NCBI RefSeq assembly: GCF_030867145.1
Contig: NC_134439.1
Location: 5,307,379 to 5,371,378 of the forward strand
Source of the DNA: Opisthocomus hoazin
Taxonomy: Eukaryota; Chordata; Aves; Opisthocomiformes; Opisthocomidae
Reading direction: 5' to 3'
DNA length: 64,000 nt
A program made the translations under genes and the position numbers. Under the pieces are notes generated by a model that saw nothing but the letters and a program-made list of their open reading frames with translations, searched no databases and was not told where the DNA came from. Position 1 is the first letter of the stretch. The number at the start of each line of letters is the position of its first letter. Positions 1-13,500 of the stretch are shown here, piece by piece.

Positions 1-1869
1 TCAGAGGTTAAGCAGAAAAGATCTAGAGCTTTGCTGATGCTGTGAAGACTGCAACAGCAGGAAATTTGTTGGGTGCAATCCTCATATACTCTTAAGCAGT
101 GATCATGCCCAAGGCAGCAAAGGAAGGCAAAACCACACAAAACACCTGCAAAACAAGTCACTGCTAGTTTGACACAAGGAAAAATTTCTTCCAGACCCTA
201 AATATGATAAATCAGTTTAGCTCTTGGGCAAGACTCACTAACCAGATATCTTCTAGTTCACTCTTTACAACACTATGCTTTCAGACGATTATGTGAGTTA
301 CAGAAACACAGAGAATGTGTGAGATCACCCTTTTCTTTGCAGTTGCATGAACATTTCTTCCTCTGAGATTTGCATTGATCAGGTTTTATTGATCTTTCTG
401 GCATATCTGAAGGCAGTTTCTTCTGTCTAAGGGACCTAGTTCATTCCTTTATAAACTAATTTTTAAAGTTAGTCAGTCTCAGCAAGCAGCTGCTTTTTAT
501 TTGTAGTCTATAATGAAGTGACTAGGATTCCTACACAGAGGTGTTTAAATATTTATCCCTAAACACCTCTAGGTGAGAACAGATGTACAAATCCATCTAC
601 CATCCACATCCACCTACACGTTACCTTTTCTTGCATATGATCAGAACCACTCAAATGTGTCAGGAGCTGTAGGCAGCTAACAGATTCATGTTTTGCTTCC
701 ATAGCAGACTCTCAATTTTCTAAATCCTGACTCGTGAAACCCTACCTGACTAGGAGATGTAATGGGGAAGACTACTGTGATGTATATGCTTTCTAGCAAG
801 GCAATCTCCTCTATGAGGCCCTCTGAACTGCAGCGACGTTTCCTGTGCTTTAAGACCTCTGTATCTGCTGAAAATCAATTTCTTGTACATGTTAGCCTAA
901 AATCAAGAATATGCTGCAGCAGTGTTTTCAATGTGGGTGAGCCCACCCAGCAGAGCACAAGGTAAAGGAGCAAGGGCAGAAACTGAGTAAACCTACTCAG
1001 AATAGATCTGGATTGGTAATGTCAGATGCAAAATCTGTCTCCAGGTTGTTCTGAAATTATGCGTGCGTGCAGAGCACAGCTGAGTGATGGATCAGAAGTG
1101 GTGGTGTGTTTATTTTCCCAGATCCAGAGAGCGATTGAGCCTCCCCAAGCCGGAGGGAGAACATAGTGACTTCTTTTCTGTGCGACTAAACCCCAAATGG
1201 CAGCTGCCTCTTCAGCGTTGCCACGGGGGCAATGTTACTGTCCTGGTAGATCAGCCACGTGTACTAAATATGTTCCTGGTCACAGTATCTTCACTTCTTT
1301 AAAGCCATCCCTTCCTGACAAGGGTTAGCTGTATGTGAGTTACTGAGCTGCTGTCCCCATGCGTAAAATTGGACATTTCAACCACAAAGTCCCAAAAGAA
1401 CTTTGCAGCTGCTTTGGTGGTTTCCTTCTTTCACTCCACTGTCTACAGAGGAGACAACACACTAGAATTGCAGGCACACATGCCCCAAACCAAAAAACAC
1501 AAAGCACTGTGCTTCATTTTATACCTGTTCTTTATCTGATTTGTACTGATAATGAAAAGCGTAACAGAGCCTTTTCCCTTGTTTCGCCCATGTGTCTCAG
1601 AAAGTGTGTCTCAGTGTGTCACAAAGCATGTTAGCAGCTGATAGCATATAGGGGAGCATCTCTCATTGATATTTCCATCATTCCCATACCTGAGCCTTGG
1701 CCAGTATAGCTCTTACATCACATATGTGAGGTGAGCCTGAAGCCTTATCTCTTATAGATTGTCTTGACTGAACAAAGCAAGAGGCTCGGGGCAAATCTGG
1801 AATCTGCCCCAGGCTTCCTTTACCCAAGGCCTGCTGCCAACAACTTTATTCCATCCAAGTGATGCACCC

Positions 1870-1980
1870 AGAGAACTGCAAGAATCTGATTCTGCAATTA
1901 TTTGGAAATACGCTTGGCCTCACAACATGGTATTGCCCCACTGAAGCAAGTGGGACTGTTAGTGAAGGGTTTGTGTATCT
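1870..1980 (+). repeat. Ancient interspersed repeat remnant (CR1/L3-like)
   Basis: The segment contains a diverged form of the amniote repeat text in which 'cactgaagcaagtgggactg' stands for the familiar 'cattgaagtcaatgggactg'. It is followed by a degraded 'gaaggtttgcaggatcgggcc' type tail. The match is from memory of the repeat family. Divergence is high, so exact limits and subfamily are uncertain. Confidence 0.45.
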
Positions 1981-4900
1981 TGGCCTTTGCAGGCTGGGAG
2001 CTCAAGGCACACTTCTTTTTTCTATTCCCCTCCAGATTTTGCTTTGCCAGCTTGTGACCATTACTGTGGCAGGCTGTCTTGCCCAGAGCAGGAGGACAGC
2101 AAAGCACCAAGGGAAGTAGTTTTAGGGGGCCTCCTTGGAGAGTTTAGTGGCCCTGCCTCATCACATTGTGCTACACCTTAGTAGAGGGCCCCGGCTCTTT
2201 GCTCCCACGAGCTGTGTTGTGCCCCTGCTGAAAGCAGCAAGCGCGAACTTTTGTGAAGCGATGTGGTTTTGTATTTGTGGCCAACACAGCTCGATCGCAT
2301 CCTTTTTTTTACCATCTCCAACATTTCCTAAGCTGGGAAAGTGTAATTAAAGATCACATTCCAGGCATAAAATACCTGAAAAGTGGCAAGCATGTTCAGA
2401 ATAACCTTTTCTATGTGCTATAATAATAAATATTTGTTTGATACCAGGATGTTGCAGTGCAAGGATTGGATCCTGTACTCGTAAGTTATGGGAAACCTTA
2501 AACTAGTCTTTGGATTCATTGATGAGCTTCAGATAAAGAAGACAGTCTTTGGCTTTGCCAGTATTAAGCCTAAAATCTGGGAATACGAGAATGAAAAATG
2601 CGAGTGGTATCCTCATAGTCAGCTTGTGCTAATTCATTTCTATAGGAGAGGAGCAGATGTAGGGCTGTGGGTTAATCTAATGGAATGCCATTTTTGTTTG
2701 CATGTTTGAGTGCGGTTTGCATTTATTGCCTGTCATAAAGCAAGTTAAAGTGTGCAACCCTGTTATTTCTCTGGGCAAGACACAGAAATATGAATGGCTA
2801 TTACGATCTAGCCCCCTTCCTATGCAGGAAGAGGGGAAGTTTTATTGCAGAACAGCCAAGTACCATTCTCTTCCCCTGCACATTAGAGGAGGGAACCTGG
2901 AGCAGGTCCAATCCCCAGCTCCCGTTGTGCGAGGGACAGGCACAGGAGGTTAGATCAACGGCCTCACAGCCTCCCAGAGTCCCTGGGTCTGCTCTGCCAG
3001 CAGCTGCGCTGAGTTGTGTGATAATAAAGGAGATACACCCTTGATTAAAATACTAACGCAGGAGAGTAGATTCAGCTGTGCTGTTGCTGGGGTCGGGGCA
3101 GGTGCTGTTGCAGCTTGGTGGCTGGAGCTCTGGCTCTTGGGAGCATAGAGGTGCTCAGCATCCAGAGGACCTGGGCATCTCAACTGCCTGTGAGGAGGTA
3201 GGTTGTAAGAGGAGGAGGATGCATCTGAGCGGAGCCCAGCAGTTCCTCCTACCGTTTTTGGGGTGTCTCCGCCCTCCCTGCTTCCTTTGTCCCTGCCCCT
3301 GAGGGACAGGAGAGTAGCAGCAGGTTTGACTCTTGTGGAAAGGAAGGTGGCAGGTATCATGATTCCAGAGGAGATTCAGAGACTTCTGGAAGGTAACCAC
3401 CAATTCCTTCTTGCTCCCCTTCTGCTTAATGGGAGAAATCTGCTGTGGTTATAGGGGAAGAAGCTGAAAAGCTTTTTGCACCTTGCTGTGCTGAGCCAGA
3501 GAGAGGAGTGGAAGGGTTGTGGGAGCTACTTCTTTCTCTAAGGTTGATGGTTTTGGGGTCCTCATGTTGCGTGTGCCTTTCCTGTCTCTAACCCCAGTGA
3601 GAGTGCAGGGGATGTGGTTGCCTGTCCTGGTGTTTCTGGGGCTGTCCTCCTGTTGCTGAGGAGCTGGCAGGTGGGTCCATGCCTGTGTTAAGGCTGGAGA
3701 AGCTTTCTGGTGGTCTCAGACTCTGTGTAAGGAGAAGAGAGTGTAAGCAAGATTGAGGGGTGTCTTCTGGCATAGTCAAAAGATGTCCCCACTGAGTGCT
3801 TTCAGTTAAGGTAGTGAGGCTCCGTGGGTGAGCATCACCGGGGTGAGACACAGGAAGGGGTACGAAGGGTAAAAGCAGCTCATGTGCTGTAGTGAGCCCT
3901 CGCAGCAGGCTTTTGTAGTTTGCTGTGGCTCTGATGGAGGTGTCTCCTGGCTTTAGATGTTGTCCAAGTGTTATATGTCGCTCTGGGGAGGTGGTGAGCA
4001 AGCCTGCTCGGTGGGGGTGTGTCCTGAGGAAAGCTTCAATCCCATTGAAAATGGGGGTACAGCTGAGAAAGGAGGGCTGGCTTCAAGCCCCACTTCTGCT
4101 TGATAATTTGAATTTGACCTCCTGAGGTCTCAGCTTCTGAGTGAATGAGCTGTGCTGGCAGCTTTTACTTCTGTGTGTGTGTAAGGGTGGGAGGCTTCTG
4201 AAGTTGTTTTTCATGGATTTTTTCACAAACTCGAACTGCAACACCTCTACTCATTGAAGCGGTGGGTCAGCTGAGCAGAAACCATGCTAAACTCTTCGAT
4301 TAAAATACGCTTCACAAACATAAACGAGCTCTGTATGGACCTTTGTGACTATTGCTGACCCCATAGTGTGGTAAGCAAAGGCTTGGTGAGAGCAGCGCCG
4401 AGCGGAGGTGACCACATCACAACCTGCCTGTAAATAAAGCTTCCTCAGCATCATGGCAGGCTGGAGCGACGGCGTTCGCCCGTTGCTCATGTGCTGGCGA
4501 CACATCCTGCTGTCGCAGATGTGGCTGGGCGGTGGCGAAGCAGTCGTTCGCATCTCGCCGCTCGGAGCGGTTGCGTTCGGGGCTGGCCCCGGCAGCCTTG
4601 AGGCTTTGCGACCTTTCGGTTCCTGCTGTGATGGCTCCTGGCAGCACGGAGCACCCTACCCCTCCGAGGTGCGGGATAGCTTCCAATCCCGGGATCTGTC
4701 AGTCAGAGAGCGTGCAGCCTCCATGCCTCTCAAAGCTCCCTTTCAAATGCTTTGTGTCTTCCCCCAGATGTAGGTGTAGATTTTCTCCCCTGTTTTTCAA
4801 TCATGGGGGCTTCAGCGAAGTTCACCCTTTCACATTTTTGATGGGCAGCGCTTTATTGTTCAGTGTTGACACTTTTGTAAACAACTCATTTCTGCACCTG

Positions 4901-7429
4901 CCACCTTCCTTTAACTTAGATTATTTTCTTGTTAGCTGACTGTTTTTAATTGAAGGCTTCAGATCTCCTTCTAAAGCACAGCCTTTGTTTGCTGACAAGT
5001 ATAGCAGGCTATGAATGGAGATTAATTGCATGTCACATATCTCTGTATCAAACTTGCTGTGTCTTAACAATCTATACGGTCTTCAGGCCTTCCAGTGGCT
5101 GCGGAGGTTTCAGGCTGCGCAGTCTGGAAATAAGGGCACTTCAGCTATTGCAGTGTTTGCAAACTGCATTACCAGAAGAATTCTTGTATTTAAAATAAAA
5201 ATTACAAATAGGGGAAACATGTACTGATGTACAGGTGAGAAAATCTGCTTCCTTGTGTTAAAGTTTGGTCCGTAGTGCAGGACCGTTCACATGCTGAACA
5301 ACAGCAGGTGGTCAGCGGCTTGCTAGTAACAGTTGTGTTGTTACCACAGAAGGCATCTCCGAGGTTGCAGTGGTAGAAAGCCAACACAATATGGCTATTC
5401 TCTGCATTGCAATCCTGCAACTCTTGTGAACGCTTGTTATTTTCTGTTGATGAGTAGATGTGGTTGCTTTTTTTTTTGCTATAAGTCCCACCTTGAAAAT
5501 AAGCAACTCAAGTTCTCATTAACACCATGTGGTCAGTTAATTGCACAGGGTTTCATTTTTGGCTCGGTCAGGTCCCTTTTAAAACAACTTTTGCTTAAGG
5601 GTATTTCATGTTTGTCTAGCACAAATCTCTTCTGAAGGCTGAAACAGTGGTTCTGAAAAATGTCATATATCTCTGACAAACCCGGGGCTTCTGTTTTTGT
5701 TTGTAGAAGCAAATGCAGTCTGGCAGTCTGGTGATCTTCCCTTTGCCTGCCTTGCTTGACCCTCTTCATTTCGGATCGTAGGTCTAGAAAGCCATTTTTT
5801 TGCTGGAGTTTGGGCCTCAGGAGAGACAGAGCAGGTGCTGCAGTGGGAGGACTGTGACTGCACCTGCGTGGCCTAACGAAGCTGGTAGCTGCTAATTGCG
5901 AGGCAAACAGCCTCGGTGCTGTTTTAAAAATAAACAATAAAATGCTCTGTTGTGTGAGGGTTAAGAAGCCAAAGTCAGCATTGGCATAGCATCATGAGTA
6001 GCTCTGGAATTCAAATGTCAGGGAAAGGGGGGTTGAGACTTGGAAGCTGAAAATCTGGGAAGCTGTTCTCCATTCCCTCGTTGTCCCTTGCACAGAGGAA
6101 AATGCCCCGTGCAGTCCAGTGCAGGAGGATGGATGAAGATTGCTGCAGTTCTCAAGGTTTTGTCTGACTCTGCCTCCCAAAAGCAGGGAAGGCTCATCTG
6201 AAAAATGTTGTTTCACAATTAAACCATCTTTTCTTGAGCTTGCAGAAAAGACAAGAAACACTGTGTGCAATAGTTCATGGCTTTTATTTTGACTAGCGGA
6301 ACAAGGGACAGTACAGCTAGCCTTCCAAATCCCTGGCTGTCTTTGGACGCATCTTGGAAATATTAACCCAGTCTCAAGGAAGCTCAAGGTATCAGCAATC
6401 TCTGTGTTGATAGATGTCCTAAACCTTTTTTTAAAGTAATTTTTCTCAGCCAGTTGGGGTGATAAACTGCAGGAGGGATTGTGTGAAGCATCAGAGAAGT
6501 GTTGGAGCAGACTGGTTGGCTCAGCATTATCTTGCATGGCTAAAACATTGTGATTCTGTGGGACTAGTTCCTCAGTGCTTCTTGGAGTACAGGATTGCTG
6601 ATGGCAGCCTGCTGATGGCAGAGGAGCAGAAAAGAAAAAAACAAACCTGAATGTGTGTATGTGCATGGAGAGAGTACACATGGCATCTTAATACCTTTCA
6701 GCTCTGCTCATTGAGTGCTGATTAACTCCTAGAATTTAGTGTTGCCATTAAAAGGTTATTTACTGCCTGGACTTCAGTGGTTGTGACATAATTCTTATGA
6801 TGATGTGCATCTCCTGCAGGATTAAAGTAGATAGCTGCAATTGCCTCTAGAAACTCCCCTGAAACACTTGATGAAATCTCAACTATTTTTTTTCCCCCTC
6901 TTACCTTTTTAGCTGCAGGAAATGAAAAGGAGAGTCCTGTAAACTTTCGGAGTGGATCGCAGAGAGCAATCTATAAACATCAAGAATATAATGTTACCGA
7001 CAAGCAGTAAAACTAACATTAGGGTGATTTACTCTAGAGCTGCTTACATATTGCTCTTCCTGATCCACTTTGAGAGTTTATGGTTAGGCTTTCTTTTTCA
7101 TTTCCTGGTGCTATAAACATAGTGGCTGGCTCTGAAAGGGGCTCTGCCTGGTTTGCAGAAGTGACCCTAGTTCTACTATAACTTATCCAGCAGCTGATCT
7201 GTGCTGACATCCCAGTAAGTAAACACCGTATTAGAGCTAATCGCATACTCACGGAGCTAATCTGCGCTTAAAAATGACAGAGGGATGCAGCTGATATTTG
7301 CACAAGTTCTGGGAGCGGTTTGTTTTTCTTGCTTGTTCTCTTTCACTGGGGAAATAGAGCCTGTACGTGGCTTCTCTTGCTGACCCATTTCTACTACGCT
7401 CATTTTATGCTGGTTTGTATATAATAAAT

Positions 7430-7620
7430 TGCCCCCTTAGCCTCATCTGTTCTTAAACAGTAAGCTCCTTGGAGCAAGATACATCCTTTGTGCTTGGGTG
7501 TGTGTACTTCGGTACTTTCTATGTAATTTGTAAGTGGTGTAAGCCTCATCGCTGTTAGGCTTGTCATAAACTGATACTGTATCATAGATGTATAATTAAA
7601 ACTGCAGAGAGGTGTACTGA
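7430..7620 (+). repeat. Ancient interspersed repeat remnant
   Basis: The segment carries 'acagtaagctccttggagca', a diverged copy of the common amniote repeat phrase 'taagctccttggggcaggga'. T-rich and AT-rich DNA typical of the tails of such elements follows. No coding frame is supported. Family assignment (MIR, L2 or CR1/L3 group) cannot be settled by eye. Confidence 0.45.
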
Positions 7621-8853
7621 CAGTGAAACTTAGCCTAAGGATTACAGGATTGGCCTGGGATTTAAAAAGCTTCACTCAGCTGCTCTGGCAAAGCCGTAGT
7701 GTTATCCTAGGCAGGCTACCTAGGGCTAAATTACTAGCAGTGAACTTGATATTAATAGGCATTTTGGCCTGATATCTCTGTGCTCCCGGAGGTCCCCAAA
7801 CCACTGCTGGAGGTAGGTGTGGGTTTGAGAGCGAAGCTGTGAATTAGCGTTCCTGCCCATTTACTGAGATGTGGGAACCGTGCCGGAGGGGCTGTGCCAG
7901 GATGCTTCGCGCTCTCAGGGCTGTATTCTGCTTTAGGCTCTGTTCCTCAGCTGTGAAGTGGTGGCTGCGGGTGATGTGGCATGCCCAGGTCAGACCTGGT
8001 CTTGTGGGTCAGGAGGAAAGGCAGGGAGACAGAAGAGCTAGTGAGGACCTGGAGGAGTCTGCATTTGGCTGAAATGTGCTTACTCATGAGTGCTCCCATG
8101 GAAACTGGTGCTTTCAGCTGAACAAATCCAGAAAGGAGATCTAGACTGCTATGGAAACAAGTGCAATGGTCTGTGTTCACTCCTTGCCAGGCTGTTGTGG
8201 GCAGAATTGGGTCTCCCTGGTCCTGTCACTCTGAAGAGGAGGTGGGAAGAGGGCTCTGTTCCTGGGGGATGTCCAAACATCAGCCCTGTTGTCCTCCACA
8301 TCCTTCTTTATGCTCCTCACTTAGAGCTCCTTGCCCCCCCCAACTCCACCCCCCAAGCTCTAAGCCTTTCTTCAGTGTGTCACGGGCAGGCAACAAAAAG
8401 AAATGAGGATTCATGCTACTAGCAGAAAAAGGTGTTAATTTCTCTTGTGGCATTTTGATCTTGAGATGTGCTTGCAGGTGGAGAAGCTGTTTTTAAGGAG
8501 CTGTGCAGATTCCTGGGGTGTGCTAAACCGTGCTGGCTGTTGTACCGGCAGCTGAAGCATCAGGAGCTGAAAGTCTTGCAAGCAGGATATTAACCTGACA
8601 TTAGTGTAATGGCATGGGGTGCGAGTTAAAAGTTGGAGAGGCCTGTGGATATACAACACCATAGCTTTGAAGCCAATCTTTTCTCTGCTAGGGGAAGCTA
8701 GCAGTACTGCTGCTGAAGTACATGGATGATACTCTCCTACACAGAGCAGGCGTGATTGGAACGGTTTTGTTCTGTGAGGTTTTTTTTTGAGGTTTCTGTA
8801 AAGAACATAAATATTTATGCAAATAGAAGACACTTAATCCTTTTATCTTCCAG

Positions 8854-8890
8854 TTCGGGTTAAATTTCTGCATATAGATGTGGTTTCCAG
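8854..8890 (+). other. Exon-like 37-nt segment, probably cryptic
   Basis: The segment follows a good acceptor (a pyrimidine-rich run ending in ttatcttccag) and ends at a near-consensus donor, CAG|gtgaga. Only the phase-1 frame is open, and it leaves phase 2. If spliced to exon A it would read AGA TGC TGA and stop at once. It is therefore not a normal coding exon of the chain. It may be a chance pair of sites or a rarely used poison exon. Confidence 0.15.
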
Positions 8891-9533
8891 GTGAGAGAAT
8901 ACAGTATTTACTTTACCTAGCTGTCTCTGTTGAGCAAGCACAGGGTGTAGTATTTCAGCAACAACCTTATTGTGGGAGAACCCGTGTAGTGATACAAGTG
9001 CTAGCGCACAACCAGCCTGTTATTCAGTGCCTGTCCTTTGCAAAGATCGTCCTTGTGAAAGCTGTAGGTTAGAGCTTCCTGGAAGCGTCAGTGAATATCT
9101 TGCACTGGTGTTTTAAAAGTGCTTTGGATCCCTCTCTGAATGGGAGGACCACTTCTGTCTCCTTGCTTAATGCCAACAGCCTTGCACAGCAGCATATTTT
9201 TAGCATAGGTGGATTTGCACTTTAGTCTAACAGACTTACCCAGGTTTCACCTTCCTCTCCCTTTTTTCTGCTTGCTGGTTTCTTTGCAGTTGCTTATTTG
9301 CCTTACACCATTGTAACTAGAGAGAAGCTCTGTAATCACATGCAATATTTAGATCTTCTATCCTCAATCAGTGCAATGTCTTCACTTCTCCAAATGAAGT
9401 CTTCAGACTGACTTGTGTCTTTAGATCAGGCTGTCGGGTACGGTGCTTTGAGGGCTTCCCAGTGCACAGCCAGGTCCAGGTTTCTTAGCCAAGAACAGGT
9501 TAGTTTTAACCTGTAATTCTTTTTTTTCCCCAG

Positions 9534-9639
9534 ATGCTGAAGATTACCTGGCAGATGGACTGCAGAATGAAAACCTGAGTGTTAAAGCAAGGGAGCAGAG
9601 GGATGCAATTCTCTTTGGCTTCCAGCAAGTCAAAGCCAG
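9534..9639 (+). CDS. Coding exon A of an unidentified gene (phase 1-2)
   Basis: This 106-nt exon is preceded by a strong acceptor (T8 then ccccag, with a plausible branch site in 'ttttaacc' about 26 nt upstream). It ends at CAG|gtttgt, a usable but non-optimal donor. Two of the three frames stop inside it. The one open frame takes two bases to finish an incoming codon and leaves two bases over. The peptide contains [16 protein letters not shown] and later [11 protein letters not shown], with a KAREQRD-type charged stretch between them. Spacing of L, V, I, F and A residues among K, R, E and Q suggests an amphipathic helix. I do not recognise the family and cannot name a function. If the donor were ignored the frame would run 17 more codons into the intron and stop at a TAG. 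The next exon in frame is the microexon 10.9 kb downstream. Confidence 0.68.
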
Positions 9640-12378
9640 GTTTGTGCTGTCTGCATTACTTGCTAATGAAAGTGCTTCAGAATAGTGTCACGCCTTGGGG
9701 TGCCACATGGTGTGTGCCACTGGCTGGACCAGGCTTTGAAAGTTCATGGGCGTTCAGGGCTTGGTGTAACGTGAGAGTGCATTGTACACTCTTCTATTTA
9801 AGCAGCTAGATGGTTGCCTGCAAAGTTGTCATTATTTGTGTTTGGATTTTGTTTTGTGTTTCAAGGTAAGAAAACATGCCTTGGGCTGTGTCTGTAGGGC
9901 TCTTTACATATGGCCTGCTGATCCTGTCCTGTTCTTCCTTCTCCCTTGTGCTAGAGAGGATTCTGTGGAAAAAATCCATCACTTGATACTTAGGTGTGTG
10001 GGTAAATCAATACAGCGAGCAAAGACTCATGCTGCTGGCTTGCTGCTAAAAGTATCTATTTCACGAGTGGCTCCTCAACTCTACGCATTGCCTGGACTTT
10101 GATACAGTAAAAAGCAATGAAGAGGACTTCTTGACTTAGACTCGGGTCTGAAGTGGATTCCAAAATCTCATGTCCGCAGGACTGTTTCAGTCCTGCATGA
10201 GAACGTGAGCTGCATCGTTTGGAGAAGTGAGTGAAGCAAACCAAGGTTGTTCTGTTGTGCTAGGGGAAAATCAAGGAATGTAAACAGAAAACAGGTTGCT
10301 GGAGGCTTAAATAAAACTTTGTCTCAGCTGCATTATGTTTTTTTGGCTAGAAACACGATTCAGACCTTGCTGTTAATACTCTAGTTATAAGGTATGAGTT
10401 GTGTCACTTGAAGTTAAGACCTGACAATAAAACTCAGGGTGGCTGACTAATCTAAGCATCCAGTTTAAATAAAACTGCTATCGAGTCCTTGAGAAGCGGA
10501 GAATTTTATCCTTCGGAAGGGCACAGCCAGACTTTATTCCCTGCAGGCCCACTGAAGAACTTTGCAAGATGCCCTGCTGTATCTTAATCGATCTTTCCTG
10601 CTGGCTAATTAAGCATCAGTTTTACTCAGCAACACGGGACTGTGTAATTATCAGCCTGGGTTGTACTGAATAATTGAAACAAGCTGAATGCAGAAGATGG
10701 AAGCCTTTGGAAAATGGGACCGTAGCATATCTAATGGAAGAATGGGTGGGGTGTGTGTAGCAGTGTCCTGTAATGTTGCAGAAGAAAGGGCGTGATTGCA
10801 TGTTTGTAACGGGTTGGTTTGGATTCTCTGAAAAATTCCCACTCATTGGCAGGTATTGATCTTGACTGGAAAGAGCGAAGTAAACAGAATTCTGTACCGC
10901 AAGTATTCAGGCATCAAGTCAAGCTTTTTTTATTTCCAACTGTCCTGAGTGCACACAACTTTAAAACTGACAACTGTTATCTTCATAGAATAAAACTCTA
11001 GGTCTCTTTTTAATGAGTTAAAAATAGCATGGAACTTGATAAATGTGTGAGACACTTCGCAGACTTGGAGATACTGGATTGTTCTTGCTTCCTGAAGTGG
11101 TTTGTGTTCGTGTGCTGTTAGAGTTGTGAATGGTGCTTGAGCAGTAGGGAAAGATGCTGCCATGACCATCGTCCTGTGGATCTCTGGCCACCCAGAGACT
11201 GTGTGTGGTTTTGGTAACTTGCTCGAGAAGGAGCAGGTTTAGGGTCCTGGGGCAAACACTGATGCTGTGAACCAGAACCCAGCCTTGGCTCTTAGGTCAC
11301 TCTCATCCTAAGAACACAATGTGGGATAAAGCTTTTAGGACAAAGTAATCTCAGAAAAGCAGGAGACTGGGTGAAGCGGCCTTGCATTGGGAGGAGAGGT
11401 AATGCGCAAATTCCTTCTGCATGCTCAGGTTCAGATGTGGCCCTCGGTCCTGTTGCTTATTGAAATAAATTGCAGGTACTTCTGGAGGGGAAAGTGAGAC
11501 CCTTGAGCAAAGACTACAGGGCATTGCTGATTTCCTACTTGTGTTTTATTGCTCGGTGGCATTTGGAAAGGGTGAGAAGAACAGAGTACACAGAAGTCCT
11601 TGTTCCGACCTGAGCCATTAATGCAATGATTTGTGGTGGGAGATTACTGTAACTATGACTGTATTTTTTTTTATTTGAAAGGATCTAAGCAGGTCTCGCT
11701 CTTGGGGATGAGGCGCGAGTTCGTCTCTTTGGGGAGCTTCCTGTGGCTTTTGCGGCGGGTGTTCAGGAAATCATTGGCCGTCGTCTTCAGGAAGCGCCTG
11801 CCTCCCCCGAGCAGCCCCGCTCGCTGCCTTCCACCTCCGTGGGGTGAAACACAGCGCGGCGTGTAGGGTTTCGTTATTTGGGTTCATAATGGACATAAGT
11901 AAACTGCTCAACTACTGGGGAGAGACATACATGTCTCTGAAAGGGAAGAGCTTCATCTAGCATGATTATCCTGAGCCAGTCTCAATCACTGTTCCTGTAA
12001 CTTGGCCGTCAGGTCTTTATATCGCTGCTCTCCCCATGGCCTCATAACGTTCCCCCACCAGGCGGTTTGCTGATGACTATAATGTGAACAAGCGGTTGGG
12101 CTTTATGTCTCCATGTGCTACCTGGGTGGATATATTGTTCCCGTCTCGCCGCAAGAAGTGCGGTAGGTAGGGAGTGGATTGTGTTTGCAGGTTATAATTT
12201 TTTTTCCACGGCAGTCTGGGGTATTTTTGCTCGAGGAGCCGTGTCGGAGGCGTTGCAGGCAGTGGCTGTGGGGAGGCTGTCACCATGCGGCTGAATTATG
12301 AGTCCCTGTACCGTTTTACTTTCAGAATTCATTTGGTTATTTAAAGTGCACTGTTGTGTTGAAACGGTTCTCTTTCTC

Positions 12379-12400
12379 TTTTTTTTTTTTTTTTTTTTTT
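12379..12400. repeat. Poly-T run (T22)
   Basis: An uninterrupted run of 22 T follows a TC-rich lead-in. It could be a microsatellite or the complement of an old poly-A tail. No target-site duplication or retroposon body was recognised beside it. Confidence 0.9.
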
Positions 12401-13394
12401 CTCCCTACTAACTCAGATCCTATTCCACTTTCTAATACCTTATGTGTAAATTCTGGCCCGGCAATTTTCTTCCTAATCATCTCTCTGGTTTCGTTTGATA
12501 ATCTCTTTTCATTGCTTTCCCTGATTACTTTTCATGGCATGCAGGAAACAGAACACAACTGGAGGTTTGGTCCCCGGAATTATCTCTGTGAGGCACGAGG
12601 ATCTCGCAGCACAGTAGTACACACAGTTACCCGTGTTCCGACCATAGGCTGAGAACTCTGCTCTAGTCCTGAACAGAAGAGCAAAATGTTTGTAAAGGAC
12701 AAAAATCGCTTAAAAAGCAGCTTTGGTTTGGGGAGGGTAGCCAGAGGATATGGTGCTGGGTTTTGCTTGTCTTCCAGAAGCCCCGAAGGTTGTCAGTTGC
12801 TTCTGTTTTAGGTCCGTTGGCGCCAAGGATTTCCTTCGAGTTGTTCCTTGGGAACGTTGCTGCTGTGTCTGGTGTCCTAACAAAGGCGGCTGCAGAGCTA
12901 GCAGCAGATGTCTGACACCTGGGATGAATCGGCTACATGACTCGGCTCAGGAACACAAACCCATTCTTGTCCTTTGGCAAGAGCAGTAGCCAAAAAAAAA
13001 AAAGTCGTCTTGCTGTTAAATGACCTCACCTCAACATTTCGACATTTCTAGAGCAGTTACAATAGCAGGGGGTGAGATGGGGAGAATGGGATTTATTTAA
13101 AAATATGGAGATAAATAGTTCCTCCATCTCCTTGGAGTCAGCTAGTCATTTAAACTCCCTGTTGGAAGGCAAGTTTGCACTGATGGAAACAAATTCTTCA
13201 TACTTTTTTTTTCCCCTGAGGCGAAATATAATAGTGCTAGAAGGAGGGCAAGGCAGACCTGTTGTATATCAAAGCAGAAATGAAGAGAAAAGGGCTTAAT
13301 TAGTGTTGAGTTTCTCGCACACACCCACTAGGAAATCCAAAATAGACACTGAAGCTTTACCTTCAATTTGCTCCGCTGTGACTAAAACACCGTT

Positions 13395-13500
13395 GTGAAC
13401 CCGAGGCCCAATCCTGCTGCTCATAATTAACACACAGGACCATTTCTTGACATTCCTACCAGCAGCAGGAGCTCCAGTGTAGACCAGGCTCTTCTCTGGA
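13395..13500 (-). repeat. Possible ancient repeat remnant, reverse orientation
   Basis: The phrase 'gaggcccaatcctgctgct' resembles the complement of the amniote repeat ending 'gcaggatcgggccc'. The remainder is too diverged to align by eye, so this call rests on one short phrase. Confidence 0.3.

Larger units (their letters stand above)
1..9533. other. Upstream intron or flank of the exon chain
   Basis: No exon is convincing in this stretch. Because exon A at 9534 opens in phase 1, an earlier exon must end with one spare base. I found no segment here with good splice sites on both sides that ends in that phase and is clearly protein-like, so the previous exon probably lies upstream of the window. 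The DNA is of mixed composition, with old repeat remnants near 1.9 kb and 7.5 kb. Short open frames occur on both strands at the density expected by chance. A short exon-like segment at 8854-8890 is listed separately. Confidence 0.5.

Noticed and set aside
341..379. Strong acceptor at about 321-340 (cttttctttgcag) with a 39-nt segment ending CAG|gtttta
   Set aside because: Its only open frame ends in phase 0, which cannot join exon A, and the donor is weak.
5992..6681. 229-codon minus-strand frame
   Set aside because: No recognisable domain, no splice context and a plain Ser/Cys/His-rich composition; long chance frame.
9290..9419. Very strong acceptor at 9241-9289 followed by an open frame of about 39 codons, 100 nt upstream of exon A
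   Set aside because: Only weak donor candidates (CTCT|gtaatc) lie in the frame, and an intron of about 200 nt before exon A would be unusual among these long introns.
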